Shown: positions 51,411-61,676 of the stretch, one piece after another | Layout of the letters: each line of letters opens with the position of its first letter | Numbering within the stretch: position 1 is the stretch's first letter | Assembly (NCBI GenBank): GCA_024178355.1 | Contig: JAMZNZ010000001.1 | Location: forward strand, 248,001-312,000 | DNA from: Maricaulaceae bacterium EIL42A08 | GTDB lineage: Bacteria; Pseudomonadota; Alphaproteobacteria; Caulobacterales; Maricaulaceae | DNA length: 64,000 nucleotides | Direction: 5' to 3' | Made by a program: the position numbers and the translations under genes | The notes under the pieces: generated by a model | Seen by the model: only the letters and a program-made list of their open reading frames with translations | Database searches by the model: none | Told to the model about the DNA's origin: nothing

Positions 51411-51590
51411 ATGACCCGACTGCGTCCTGGAATTCTGTTTTGTGCGGCACTGGCCGCTGGTGCTGGCCTCGCGGCGGGTACGGCGAGCCTGATGCAGGGC
51501 GCTGTGGATCAGGCCGTGGCCTTTACCTGGCCGGGCGTTGCGACCTCGATTGCCTTGATGCTGCTGGTCCCGTCGCGTAGCACCGACTAA
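51411..51590 (+). CDS. Small membrane protein, unknown
   Basis: The 59-residue protein starts at ATG 51411 behind the strong site GGAGGAAAGCC; an upstream frame start lacks one. It consists of a signal-like or membrane segment (LFCAALAAGAGLAAGTASLM) and a second short hydrophobic stretch (GVATSIALMLLVP). No family is recognised. Confidence 0.5.
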   Translation: MTRLRPGILFCAALAAGAGLAAGTASLMQGAVDQAVAFTWPGVATSIALMLLVPSRSTD

Positions 51591-51896
51591 GCTGGCCATA
51601 CTGACATCGCGTTGATGAAGGCTCAAAGCGAGCTATGGAATCGGGCGCGATCTCAAAGGGTTATTAGGTCTCCTCGCTAAGCACTAGAGCCTCTGCTCCA
51701 AAGCAAACCTGTCCAGGCGAGGGCCCAGCCGCAGAGCCTGGAGCCGCTGGTCGCTCATCTAATATCGACGGGGAGCCTATGGTGGATCCTGCATCGCCTT
51801 GCTGGCGTCCGGGACAGGGACCAGGGCATATGGGGACACAGATTGAACCTGTCGCCGTCCTGCCTAAGATCACCGCCAGCAGCGAAGGAAGCTTCC

Positions 51897-52556
51897 ATGA
51901 TCCTGATTGATGGTCCCCGTATTCCGCCCAAATCCGGCACCGCGAAGAAGCTGGTGATCCTGTTTCACGGCTATGGGTCAAACGGTGCGGATCTGGCCGG
52001 GCTTGCTCAAGCCTGGGCACCACAATTTCCCGACGTCGCGTGGGCCTCGCCGGATGCGCCTGAGCCCGTTCCTGGTGCGCCTGGCGGCTACCAATGGTTC
52101 CCGATTAGCCGCCTTGATCCAGAAGCTATGGAAACCGGCGTTCGCGGGGCCTATCCAACCGCGGAACAATTCATCAAGTCAGAGCTGAACCGCTGGAGCC
52201 TCACACCGTCTGATCTGGTGCTGGTTGGCTTTTCACAAGGCACCATGATGGCGCTGCACACCGGGCTTCGCCGCGAGGTCGCACCGGCCGGCATCCTTGG
52301 GTATTCCGGCGCCCTGCCCGGGCCGGAGCGCCTGAAGTCTGAAATCGCGTGCAAGCCGCCCATCATGCTGATCCATGGCGATCGCGACGACGTGCTGCCC
52401 GTTGGCATGACGCTGATGGCCGCGCAGGGCCTGGCCGAAGCTGGCCACGGCGCAGAGTTTCATATCTCCCAGGGCATCCCGCACTCCATCGGCCCGGATG
52501 GGCTGGAGCTGGGCGGCAAGTTCATCGAGAACGCGTTTGCTGGCAAATTGAAGTAA
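51897..52556 (+). CDS. Carboxylesterase/phospholipase (YpfH-like alpha/beta hydrolase)
   Basis: The 219-residue protein has KLVILFHGYGSNGADLAGLA (HGYGSNG), the nucleophile elbow VLVGFSQGTMMALHTG (GFSQG), Asp in LIHGDRDDVLPVGM and His in QGIPHSIGPDG, a Ser-Asp-His triad of the phospholipase/carboxylesterase family (COG0400). It would act in the cytoplasm on acyl esters. Start ATG 51897 is preferred, with GAAGGAAGC ahead, over an upstream in-frame codon. Confidence 0.88.
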   Translation: MILIDGPRIPPKSGTAKKLVILFHGYGSNGADLAGLAQAWAPQFPDVAWASPDAPEPVPGAPGGYQWFPISRLDPEAMETGVRGAYPTAEQFIKSELNRWSLTPSDLVLVGFSQGTMMALHTGLRREVAPAGILGYSGALPGPERLKSEIACKPPIMLIHGDRDDVLPVGMTLMAAQGLAEAGHGAEFHISQGIPHSIGPDGLELGGKFIENAFAGKLK

Positions 52557-52730
52557 TTTTATATTGTCCTTGTCCTCCGGGACGTCCGTCCCGTCGGTCC
52601 TCGCTCTCGATGAGACAAGCTCATCTTTGCTGCGGGCGGGCCTTCGCCCTTGCGGACCCGTTGGGTCCGGTTTTTCTTTGTCCTCCCCCACCTGAGTGGG
52701 GTCGGTTCCTCGCTTTTGCGGGGCAAGCCC

Positions 52731-52782
52731 GCAACACTGCGGGCGGCTATTCGCCTTGCGAGCGCTGCGCGCTCGGGGTGCC
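52731..52782 (+). repeat. REP-like repeat, copy 1
   Basis: Core GCGGGCGGCTATTCGCCTTG followed by CGAGCGCTGCGCGCTCGGGG is shared with copies at 52899 (inverted) and 53784. The central part is a GCGC-rich hairpin. Confidence 0.7.
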
Positions 52783-52898
52783 TCAGTCTGCAATGTTGCA
52801 AGAGCTTAGCGATGGTCTCGAGCGGTCTATGAAGTCTGAGGGGGCCAACATCGCGCCCGACTGAGCGGACGCGAGGGAGGACAAGTAAGAACGAGTGC

Positions 52899-52960
52899 CT
52901 TGGCGCTCGCAAGGCGAACAGCCGCCCGCAGCGAGCGGGGCTTGCCCCCGCGCAGCGAGG
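52899..52960 (-). repeat. REP-like repeat, copy 2 (inverted)
   Basis: Read on the minus strand it gives CTGCGGGCGGCTGTTCGCCTT then GCGAGCGCCAAGG, matching copy 1 and copy 3. Together with copy 1 it can form a large inverted repeat. Confidence 0.7.
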
Positions 52961-53182
52961 AACCGACCGACCGGAGGGAAGGAAGGACAGGAAATAGAAG
53001 CCGTCATAGGCCTGTCATGGGGTTTGAGGTAAACTGAATCTGTCAGGGATGCTTGAGTGATTCGTTGTTCGCGCTCTGACTGATATGAGGGAGGCGCGTC
53101 TTCAGGACGCTGATCACATATCCGGCCACTGGCCGATACCTCCAGCCGGGCTTCGGTTCGGTTTGCGTGCGGGGAGGTTTCC

Positions 53183-53749
53183 ATGGGTGTCTTTAAGACA
53201 GCCCCGGAAGACCTTCGCTGTTTAGTCCTGAATGCGGACTACCAACCCCTGTCCTATTACCCGCTGTCGACCTGGAACTGGCAGGACGCCATCAAGGCGG
53301 TCTTCCTGGAGCGTGTGGATATCGTGTCGGAATACGACACCCAGATCCGCTCACCCAGCTTTGCCATGCCCGCCCCGTCGGTGGTGGCGCTGCGCGACTA
53401 CATCACCCAGGACCGGCCGCCGGCCTTCACCCGCTTTAACCTGTTTCTGCGCGATGGCTTTCGCTGCCAGTATTGCGGCCAGAAGGGCGTGGAGGGTCTG
53501 ACCTATGACCACATCACGCCGCGCGCCTATGGCGGCAAGACCAGCTGGGACAATATCGTGGCGGCCTGCGCGCCGTGTAACCTGAAAAAGGGCGGTCGCA
53601 CCCCGACCGAGGCGAAAATGCCGCTTCTGCGCCAGGCCGATAAGCCCAACATGCACCAGCTGCAGGTCCAGGGCCGCAAATTCCCGCCCAAATATCTGCA
53701 CGAAAGCTGGCTGGATTATCTCTACTGGGATGTCCCGCTGGAGGAGTGA
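53183..53749 (+). CDS. HNH endonuclease family protein
   Basis: The 188-residue protein has an N-terminal strand region (LRCLVLNADYQPLSYYPLST) typical of this HNH subgroup, then the HNH core: RFNLFLRDGFRCQYCGQKGV, YDHITPRAYGGKTSWDNIVA and ACAPCNLKKGGRTPTEA, with two zinc CxxC pairs and the HxxP motif. The protein is a widely conserved chromosomal family, cytoplasmic, of unknown biological role; it need not be a phage gene. GGGGAGGTTTCC before the ATG is a strong ribosome site. REP-like repeats flank it. Confidence 0.87.
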   Translation: MGVFKTAPEDLRCLVLNADYQPLSYYPLSTWNWQDAIKAVFLERVDIVSEYDTQIRSPSFAMPAPSVVALRDYITQDRPPAFTRFNLFLRDGFRCQYCGQKGVEGLTYDHITPRAYGGKTSWDNIVAACAPCNLKKGGRTPTEAKMPLLRQADKPNMHQLQVQGRKFPPKYLHESWLDYLYWDVPLEE

Positions 53750-54079
53750 GGGGAAGACTCTTTCCTGTCCTCCCTCCCCTCCGGTCGGTCGGTCCTCGCT
53801 GACGCTGCGGGCGGCTGTTCGCCTTGCCAGCGCTGCGCGCTGGGGTAGCCAGGCTTTCTACCTCTCCCAAGCCGTCATCCCGGACTTGATCCGGGGGAGG
53901 ACCGACTGAGCGGACGCGAGGGCGGACAGGAAACTTCCAGATTTCCACCCCTGAAGCCGCCCACAAACCCAGACACCGCCCCAAACCCAAATCGTGACGT
54001 GTCGCGACCGCCGCCTTGTGCGGGCTTGAGAGAGGGGAAGGTTATGCGAGGATGGTGGGGGTGGGGATGGGTAGGGTGT
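53750..54079. other. REP-rich spacer between the HNH and RT genes
   Basis: These 330 bases hold a third REP copy (53784-53852), the hairpin CCCGGACTTGATCCGGG (53880-53896), and CTGAGCGGACGCGAGGG that also occurs at 52861. No gene is seen. Confidence 0.55.
53784..53852 (+). repeat. REP-like repeat, copy 3
   Basis: It contains GCTGCGGGCGGCTGTTCGCC then TTGCCAGCGCTGCGCGCTGG, the same unit as copies 1 and 2, in direct orientation to copy 1. Confidence 0.7.
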
Positions 54080-55639
54080 CTATAATGAGAGACCGAACGC
54101 CCATTTCTCATACCGATCAGAAATATTCGCTGACTGCCGCCAGAATCTACGCTCATCTTTGCCCAGCTTTACCGTCGCACATATTGCTGCTGTACGCTCA
54201 ATCTGAGCCATTGCAGAGAACTGGCTTTTGAGTGGCAGGACATCAGCCCGTTCGCCAATCTTGGCGAGCGCAATTAATATTTCACGCCGAACGATCGGGT
54301 CGGTTTGCTTGGCAAGCCTCTCAACTGCTTGCTTTTTCAACGTTGTACACTTTCTTTCACCGATCAACCAATAAAGCCAAGCCTCAAAATGCCCTGAGAT
54401 GTACAGATTACGCTTGCCAATATCAGCGCATACCTTCTTGCAAAATTTCCGCACCTCAGCATCCGAAGATCCAGAGTTTCTGGCAAACGCCTTGGCTATC
54501 GAATCAAATACCGGCTCGAGATCAGCATAATGCTCTGCCGCTTTTTGGATGATCTCATTACGAGTTTGCTCTGAAATGTCTTCACGAAATACCACAGAAT
54601 CAAGAATATACCTTATTAGTCCATATTTGGGTTCTGAACCGATATTAAGAGCCAGCTCGAAGACCTCCATTAACTCTTCGCCCGCGATATCTGGAGCTGC
54701 ATCGCCCTCCACTTCGTTCGGGTAATCGTAACTGCCCGCTTTCATACGTTGCACTAGCTCTCGGAAGTGCTGGTGCTCGTCATCGTAAGTCTTCCAAACC
54801 TCGCGCACGAACTTAGTCTTAGAGAAAATTTGAGTTTTTTCTTGATTAACAATGAGGCCGTGATGCTCATGGAGCCATTTAGAGAGGAATGAAATTATCT
54901 CGAAGGCTTCTTCTCTACTTTTGCAAAATATTGTGAAATCATCCATCCAACGTACGAAGTCGACACCATTCTGATGAAGCGCCGCATCAACATCGACTAA
55001 AAGTGCCTCAGCGAGATTGCGAGACGCGAATGGCCCCGTTGGAATCCCATAGCTTCTCCCCCCTGCAATTCGGGAAAGTTGCTTCGCAATCACTCGCGCA
55101 GCTTCTTCTTCTCTTTGGGTCTCCGCAGCCGATTGCAGGGCATTCTCAAGCCTGTGCTGGTACACGTGTGGGAAGAATTGCGCGATGTCGAATGTTACCA
55201 CGTTCTTAGTCTTCTGAAGAGGCAGTCGGTCCTCAGTTCTATCGCGATACTTTTGATATTGCCCGCTAGTCTTATAAAGGTTTGTGGGGCCAGCACCTTG
55301 AGCGCGGTAGGAAAATGACTTCTTGAGCGACACAGGTAACCGCGAACCTTCAATCGCATCTCGCATAATCATTACAAGCGAGGTGTAAATGAGGACGTCT
55401 TGAGGGTGCAATGCCTCAAGCGCTCTGATGAACCTTGCATTTTTACGCGTGTAGGTCGTTGGGACTTCATACGGTTTGTATGTATCTAAGTCGATATCGC
55501 GAATATGTTCGCGCACGTCATCCCAATGGTCCTTTATAATTTGCCATTCTGGAGGCTCAGGTAGAAAACCCGCGATTCCGTGTGACTCGACAGCGGCCTT
55601 GCCGCGCTCAAGTTCTGCATCGGTAAGTTTGAACAACAC
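54080..55639 (-). CDS. Reverse transcriptase, stand-alone, defence-associated type
   Basis: The 519-residue protein has RT blocks: VVTFDIAQFFPHVYQHRL (catalytic Asp 151), GIPTGPFASRNLAEALLVDV (198-217), FVRWMDDFTIFCKSREEAFE (WMDD 231-234, the YxDD place) and GLIVNQEKTQIFSKTKFV. The C-terminal 220 residues are helical with HEAT-like pairs (DPIVRREILIALAKIGERAD). This plan, RT plus a helical tail, is typical of Abi/UG-type RTs (anti-phage), not of group II introns (no maturase or HNH) or of retrons (no msr/msd seen). GTG start 55639 follows AGAGGCTA. Composition is less GC-rich than its neighbours, suggesting transfer. Exact class is not assigned. Confidence 0.85.
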   Translation of the reverse strand: MLFKLTDAELERGKAAVESHGIAGFLPEPPEWQIIKDHWDDVREHIRDIDLDTYKPYEVPTTYTRKNARFIRALEALHPQDVLIYTSLVMIMRDAIEGSRLPVSLKKSFSYRAQGAGPTNLYKTSGQYQKYRDRTEDRLPLQKTKNVVTFDIAQFFPHVYQHRLENALQSAAETQREEEAARVIAKQLSRIAGGRSYGIPTGPFASRNLAEALLVDVDAALHQNGVDFVRWMDDFTIFCKSREEAFEIISFLSKWLHEHHGLIVNQEKTQIFSKTKFVREVWKTYDDEHQHFRELVQRMKAGSYDYPNEVEGDAAPDIAGEELMEVFELALNIGSEPKYGLIRYILDSVVFREDISEQTRNEIIQKAAEHYADLEPVFDSIAKAFARNSGSSDAEVRKFCKKVCADIGKRNLYISGHFEAWLYWLIGERKCTTLKKQAVERLAKQTDPIVRREILIALAKIGERADVLPLKSQFSAMAQIERTAAICATVKLGKDERRFWRQSANISDRYEKWAFGLSL

Positions 55640-55693
55640 TAGCCTCTAAGATCAAAGATGCGATCTCGATCAATGAGCGACCAAGATTTCCTA

Positions 55694-55712
55694 ATCTATG
55701 GATGTGCATAGA

Positions 55713-55713
<1 letters not shown>
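55694..55713 (-). terminator. Weak hairpin at the thiC end
   Basis: Arms ATCTATG (55694-55700) and CATAGAT (55707-55713) are perfect, with a 6-base loop, directly at the thiC stop. There is no T-run, so intrinsic termination is uncertain. It also lies just upstream of the RT gene. Confidence 0.4.
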
Positions 55714-57804
<2,091 letters not shown>

Positions 57805-57886
57805 ATCCCGACGCCGGCATGACCCGGATCCGGTCCTAAGGGTGAAGTCTCAGCCTCGCAGGACTTGCGAGGCACCCCTTGGAACG
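57805..57886 (-). promoter_or_regulatory. TPP riboswitch (THI box) of thiC
   Basis: Read on the minus strand: GGGGTGCC, GCGAGGCTGAGA, CACCCTTAGGACC, GGATCCGGGTCATGCCGGCG. These match the TPP aptamer: P1/P2 start GGGGTGC, the CTGAGA loop, ACCCTT, and the CTGATCTGG-TCATGCCAGCG-like pyrophosphate arm. It lies about 220 bases before thiC. Bound thiamine pyrophosphate should lower thiC expression. Confidence 0.93.
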
Positions 57887-57932
57887 TTGACGTGGACAGT
57901 GAACGGATGCGCGTCCGGACGCAAGGGTAAGG

Positions 57933-58298
57933 CTACAGCCCCAGCTCCGCCCGCAGCTTTTTCGTCAGGCCCTGCGCCACAAGCGCATGGCTGGCCTCGA
58001 TATGGCCTTGCAGCTCTTCGGTGGTCACGCTGGAGCGGTCATAGCACTGGATCCAGGTCATGCCGCGGCTGGCAAGATAGGGCGCTGGCTGGCAGCCCGG
58101 CGCGGCGCGCAGCACTTCGAACACAATGTCAGAGCATTTGAAGCTGACCGCGACGACATCTTCGTCGCTGTCCTTGGCCCAGCCGCCCACGGCAAACACC
58201 TTGCCGCCCACTTTCCAGACATGGCTATTGCCCCACTGGACCACATGGCTGGTGGCTTTGAGTGCGCCGCAGAAGGCGTTGTAGTCGTCGAGAGTCAC
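57933..58298 (-). CDS. MmcQ/YjbR-family (DUF419) protein
   Basis: The 121-residue protein starts at GTG 58298, overlapping the serC stop (GTGA), and shows the family motifs KVGGKVFAVGGWAKDSDEDV, SFKCSDIVFEVLRAAPGCQP and PYLASRGMTWIQCYDRSSVT (with the typical trailing helical end HIEASHALVAQGL). The fold is a small double-wing DNA-binding-like domain; function in cells is unknown. Translational coupling to serC suggests co-expression only. Confidence 0.85.
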   Translation of the reverse strand: MTLDDYNAFCGALKATSHVVQWGNSHVWKVGGKVFAVGGWAKDSDEDVVAVSFKCSDIVFEVLRAAPGCQPAPYLASRGMTWIQCYDRSSVTTEELQGHIEASHALVAQGLTKKLRAELGL

Positions 58299-59458
58299 AG
58301 CTCCGCGATCGCCTGCGCATACGCCCAGTCGAGCCAGGGGCCCAGCGCGGCGACGTCGTCGGCGTCCACCGTCGGGCCGCACCAGATGCGCAGGCCCGCC
58401 GGGGCCTTGGGGTGCGGGATGACGTCAAAGGCGGCCTCTTCGCGATCGAGCAGCGCGCCCATCTTGCGCGACACCGCCCAGCGCTCGTCCTCTGACTTGT
58501 CGGCCAGCTCCGCCCCTGCAAACACCAGCGTGGCCGAGGTGGTAGAGCGCACGGTCGGGTCCTTGGCGAGCCAGTCGATCCAGTCGGTCTTCTCCACCCA
58601 GCGTTCCAGCGCCGCAAAATTGGCTTCGACCCGGTTAACCAGCGCCGAAATCCCGCCCTCGCGCGCCGCCCATTTAAGGCCATCAAGATAGTCTTCCGTG
58701 GCCATCAGCGAGGGCGTGTTGATGGTGGAACCTTCATAGATTTTCGCGTCGTCGTCACCGGCCTCAAACAGCTGGAGAATACGCGGCACGGGCCAGCTGG
58801 GGCGAAACTCCCGCAGGCGCTGGCGGGCGCGCGGTGAGAAAATCGCGATGCCGTGCTGGGCCTCACCGCCCATGCATTTTTGCCAGCTGAAAGTGGTCAC
58901 ATCCAGCTTCTCCCACGGCAGGTGCATGCCGAAAGCCGCGCTGGTCGCGTCACAAATCGTCAGGCCCGCACGATCATCGGGGATCCAGTCACCATTGGGG
59001 ATGGTCACACCGGCCGAGGTGCCATTCCAGGTAAAGACCACGTCGTTATTGGCAAAGTCAGCCTTTGAATAATCCGGCGCGGTGCCAAAGCTGGACTCAT
59101 AGCAGGACAGGCCCGCAGGCTTTAATTCATCGCGCAGGTCCACCGTCCAGCGACGCCCGAACTCGTCACAGGAAAAGACGTCCACACCGCGCGCGCCGAT
59201 CATTGACCAAAGCGCGCCTTCCATGGCCCCGGTATCAGACGCCGGCAGGATTGCGACCTTGTAGTCGGCCGGACATTCCAGCACCGCATGGGTGCGCTCA
59301 ATCGCTTCAGCAAGTCGCGCCTTTGGCGTACCGCCGCGATGGGTGCGCCCCAGCGGAGCACCCGCCAGTGCAGACCACTCCCACCCCGGGCGCTTCTTGG
59401 TCGGACCGGATGAAAAGCGCGGATCGGCAGGGCGAAGGGTCGGCTTGGGCTGGCTCAT
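58295..59458 (-). CDS. serC: Phosphoserine aminotransferase SerC
   Basis: The 387-residue fold-type I PLP enzyme has FSSGPTKKRPGWEWSALAGA, LGRTHRGGTPKARLAEAIER, LPASDTGAMEGALWSMIGAR, WNGTSAGVTIPNGDWIPDD, DATSAAFGMHLPWEKLDV and TTFSWQKCMGGEAQHGIAIF with the PLP Lys. This is the alphaproteobacterial type of SerC, longer than the enterobacterial one. It converts 3-phosphohydroxypyruvate to phosphoserine with glutamate. No serA or serB is in the window; serC overlaps the MmcQ-like gene. Confidence 0.95.
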   Translation of the reverse strand: MSQPKPTLRPADPRFSSGPTKKRPGWEWSALAGAPLGRTHRGGTPKARLAEAIERTHAVLECPADYKVAILPASDTGAMEGALWSMIGARGVDVFSCDEFGRRWTVDLRDELKPAGLSCYESSFGTAPDYSKADFANNDVVFTWNGTSAGVTIPNGDWIPDDRAGLTICDATSAAFGMHLPWEKLDVTTFSWQKCMGGEAQHGIAIFSPRARQRLREFRPSWPVPRILQLFEAGDDDAKIYEGSTINTPSLMATEDYLDGLKWAAREGGISALVNRVEANFAALERWVEKTDWIDWLAKDPTVRSTTSATLVFAGAELADKSEDERWAVSRKMGALLDREEAAFDVIPHPKAPAGLRIWCGPTVDADDVAALGPWLDWAYAQAIAEL

Positions 59459-59625
59459 GGCAGGCGTCCTTGAGAAGACTCACTCTTTAGCTTCGCAGAG
59501 TGTCAGCGTTGAGCGGTCAGGGAAAGGGGCAAACACCTTGATTCGGGGTGCGACCTGACTTCGCAAGATACCTGAGCGCCGCAGCGGGTTGACCTTGGTC
59601 GGATCGCAGCCTACCGCCTGCATCC

Positions 59626-60765
59626 ATGAGCACTTCTTCCTGGCGCGCACTGTTCGACCTGCCGCGCGATATCGCCTATTTCAACGCCGCCCAGATCGGC
59701 CCCATGCCCCGGCGTGGGGTGGAGGCTGGCAAGGCTGCGTTTGACGCCAAGGCCACGCCCTGGACGCGTACCATTGCCGACGAGTTCTTCAATGCGCCTG
59801 AAGCCGCGCGCTCAAAAGCTGCGGCCCTGTTTGGCGATGACGCCCACGGCGTCGCGCTGGTCCCGGCTGCCAGCTATGGCCTGTCGGTTGCGGCGAAGAA
59901 CATCACGCTTGAGCCGGGTCAGGAAATCCTGGTGCTGGCCGACCAGTTCCCGTCCAACGTCTACACTTGGCGCACCATGGCTGAGCGCGATGGCGCAAGC
60001 GTGCGCACTGTCAGCCGCGATCAGGGCCAGAGCTGGACCGAGGCGCTGCTCGATCAGATCAACCCTCAAACCGGCCTTGTGGCCTGTGGCGCGCTGAACT
60101 GGATTGATGGCGGGCGTATCGATCTGGTGGCCGTAGGTGAAAAGCTGCGCGCGGTGGGCGGTGCACTGGTGCTGGACCTGACCCAGTCGCTGGGCGTGAT
60201 GGCGTTTGATGCGAAGGCCGTTCAGCCTGATTTTGCCGTTGCTGCCGGGTATAAATGGCTGCTCGGGCCCTACACGCTGGGCTATCTCTATGTCGCGCCC
60301 CAGCATCGCTCGGGCGAGCCGCTGGAAGAAAACTGGATCAATCGGGCCGGGTCAGAAGACTTCAGCCAGCTGATCCATTATCGCGATGGCTATCAGGACG
60401 GGGCCCGGCGCTTTGACATGGGCGAGCGGTCGAACCACCAGCTGGTCCCGGCCGCGCTGGAGACCCTGACCGTGCTGGAAGAGGTCGGCGTGGACGCCGC
60501 CGCCAACCATATCGCCACCATCAATGATGCGCTGATCGAGGCGGCTTCGGCCTATGGCCTGCGCGCCGATATCCCCGATCGGGCCCCGCATTATCTGTCG
60601 CTGGGCCTGCCGAGCGATGCACCGGCGGATCTCGCCGCTCAGCTTGATGCCCACGGCGTCAAAGTCTCCCAGCGGGGACCGCGCCTGCGTGTGGCCCCCC
60701 ACATCTATTCAGACGAAATTGACGTGGCGCGCTTTGCCGATGCCCTGAAGGCTGTTCTGTCATGA
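59626..60765 (+). CDS. Class V aminotransferase-family PLP enzyme
   Basis: The 379-residue protein has YFNAAQIGPMPRRGVEAGKA, VALVPAASYGLSVAAKNI, VLVLADQFPSNVYTWRTMAE-like motifs and the PLP lysine in VAAGYKWLLGPYTLGYLYVA. The class V group includes cysteine desulfurases, kynureninases and serine-glyoxylate aminotransferases; there is no loop Cys as in desulfurases, so a different amino or lyase reaction is likely. Its stop overlaps the start of the EamA transporter gene (ATGA), so the pair could process and export an amino compound. Divergent from serC. Confidence 0.85.
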   Translation: MSTSSWRALFDLPRDIAYFNAAQIGPMPRRGVEAGKAAFDAKATPWTRTIADEFFNAPEAARSKAAALFGDDAHGVALVPAASYGLSVAAKNITLEPGQEILVLADQFPSNVYTWRTMAERDGASVRTVSRDQGQSWTEALLDQINPQTGLVACGALNWIDGGRIDLVAVGEKLRAVGGALVLDLTQSLGVMAFDAKAVQPDFAVAAGYKWLLGPYTLGYLYVAPQHRSGEPLEENWINRAGSEDFSQLIHYRDGYQDGARRFDMGERSNHQLVPAALETLTVLEEVGVDAAANHIATINDALIEAASAYGLRADIPDRAPHYLSLGLPSDAPADLAAQLDAHGVKVSQRGPRLRVAPHIYSDEIDVARFADALKAVLS

Positions 60766-61676
60766 CGCCGCAAAATCCGGGGGTCAAAGGCTGGGGCGGG
60801 CTCGGCGCGCTGGCGGTGTTGTGGGGTGGAGCCTTTGCCATCATCACCGTGGCGGTGGACAGCGTCCCGCCCAGCCTGGTGGCGTTTGGACGCCTGACCC
60901 TGGCTGCGGCCCTCCTGACCGCCTGGACCTACTACCAGAAGCGCCCGCTGCCGCCGCTTAGCGACCGGCGCTGGCTGTGGTTTGCCGGACTTGGATTGTT
61001 TGGCAATGCCCTGCCCTTCACGCTCATCGCCATCGGTCAGCAGGAAGTGCCATCCGGCGTCGCCGGCATTTTGATGGGCATGACACCGCTCGCTATCATC
61101 ATGGCGGCGCATTTCGTACTGCCGAATGAGAAGCTGACCCCGACAAAGGCCGCGGGCTTCCTGATCGGGTTCTCTGGCATCGTGCTGCTGATGGGGCCGA
61201 GCGCGCTGGAAGGCATTCTGTCCACCAGCTTCCTTTATCAGGCGCTGATTTTCGGCGGCACGCTTTGCTACGCGACCAATGCCATCATGTATCAGGCCGC
61301 CCCCGAAACGCCGCCCACGACCGCAGCCGCCGGGGCCTTGATCTGCGCGGCGATCCTGTCGCTGCCGCTGGCGATTTATGATCTGGCGGGCGGCGCGACG
61401 GTGAACCCCAGCTGGGGCTCCATCGCGGCCGTGGTGGCGCTCGGCATCTTTCCCACCGCGCTGGCGACCATCGTCTATATGGGCATTGCCCGCAAAGTCG
61501 GCGCCGCCTTTATCGCACTGGTCAATTACGCCGTGCCCGTCGTGGCCGCGCTTTTAGGGCTGGTGTTGGGTGAGGAGCTGGGCCTGACCACCTGGCTGGC
61601 GCTGAGTGTCATTCTGCTCGGGATTTTCGTGGCCAGACGCAAGCCAAAGCACAAGCGCCCCAATCCCTATCCCTAA
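60762..61676 (+). CDS. EamA-family (DMT) transporter
   Basis: The 304-residue protein has ten predicted helices in two repeats, with LGALAVLWGGAFAIITVAVD at the start and GVAGILMGMTPLAIIMAAHF, LGIFPTALATIVYMGIARKV, NYAVPVVAALLGLVLGEELG as the EamA motifs. It would export metabolites, probably amino acids or related compounds, across the inner membrane. It overlaps the class V aminotransferase gene by 4 bases, and its stop overlaps the thiD stop tail-to-tail. Substrate not known. Confidence 0.9.
   Translation: MTPQNPGVKGWGGLGALAVLWGGAFAIITVAVDSVPPSLVAFGRLTLAAALLTAWTYYQKRPLPPLSDRRWLWFAGLGLFGNALPFTLIAIGQQEVPSGVAGILMGMTPLAIIMAAHFVLPNEKLTPTKAAGFLIGFSGIVLLMGPSALEGILSTSFLYQALIFGGTLCYATNAIMYQAAPETPPTTAAAGALICAAILSLPLAIYDLAGGATVNPSWGSIAAVVALGIFPTALATIVYMGIARKVGAAFIALVNYAVPVVAALLGLVLGEELGLTTWLALSVILLGIFVARRKPKHKRPNPYP

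Larger units (their letters stand above)
52557..53182. other. REP-rich spacer before the HNH gene
   Basis: These 626 bases lack a gene. They contain two copies of a GC-rich repeat in opposite orientation (52731-52782 and 52899-52960) and other GC hairpins. Confidence 0.55.

Noticed and set aside
54080-55712. Retron or group II intron
   Set aside because: No maturase or HNH domain is attached to the RT, and no msr/msd-like inverted repeats are seen in the short flanks; only a 7-bp hairpin at the thiC end.
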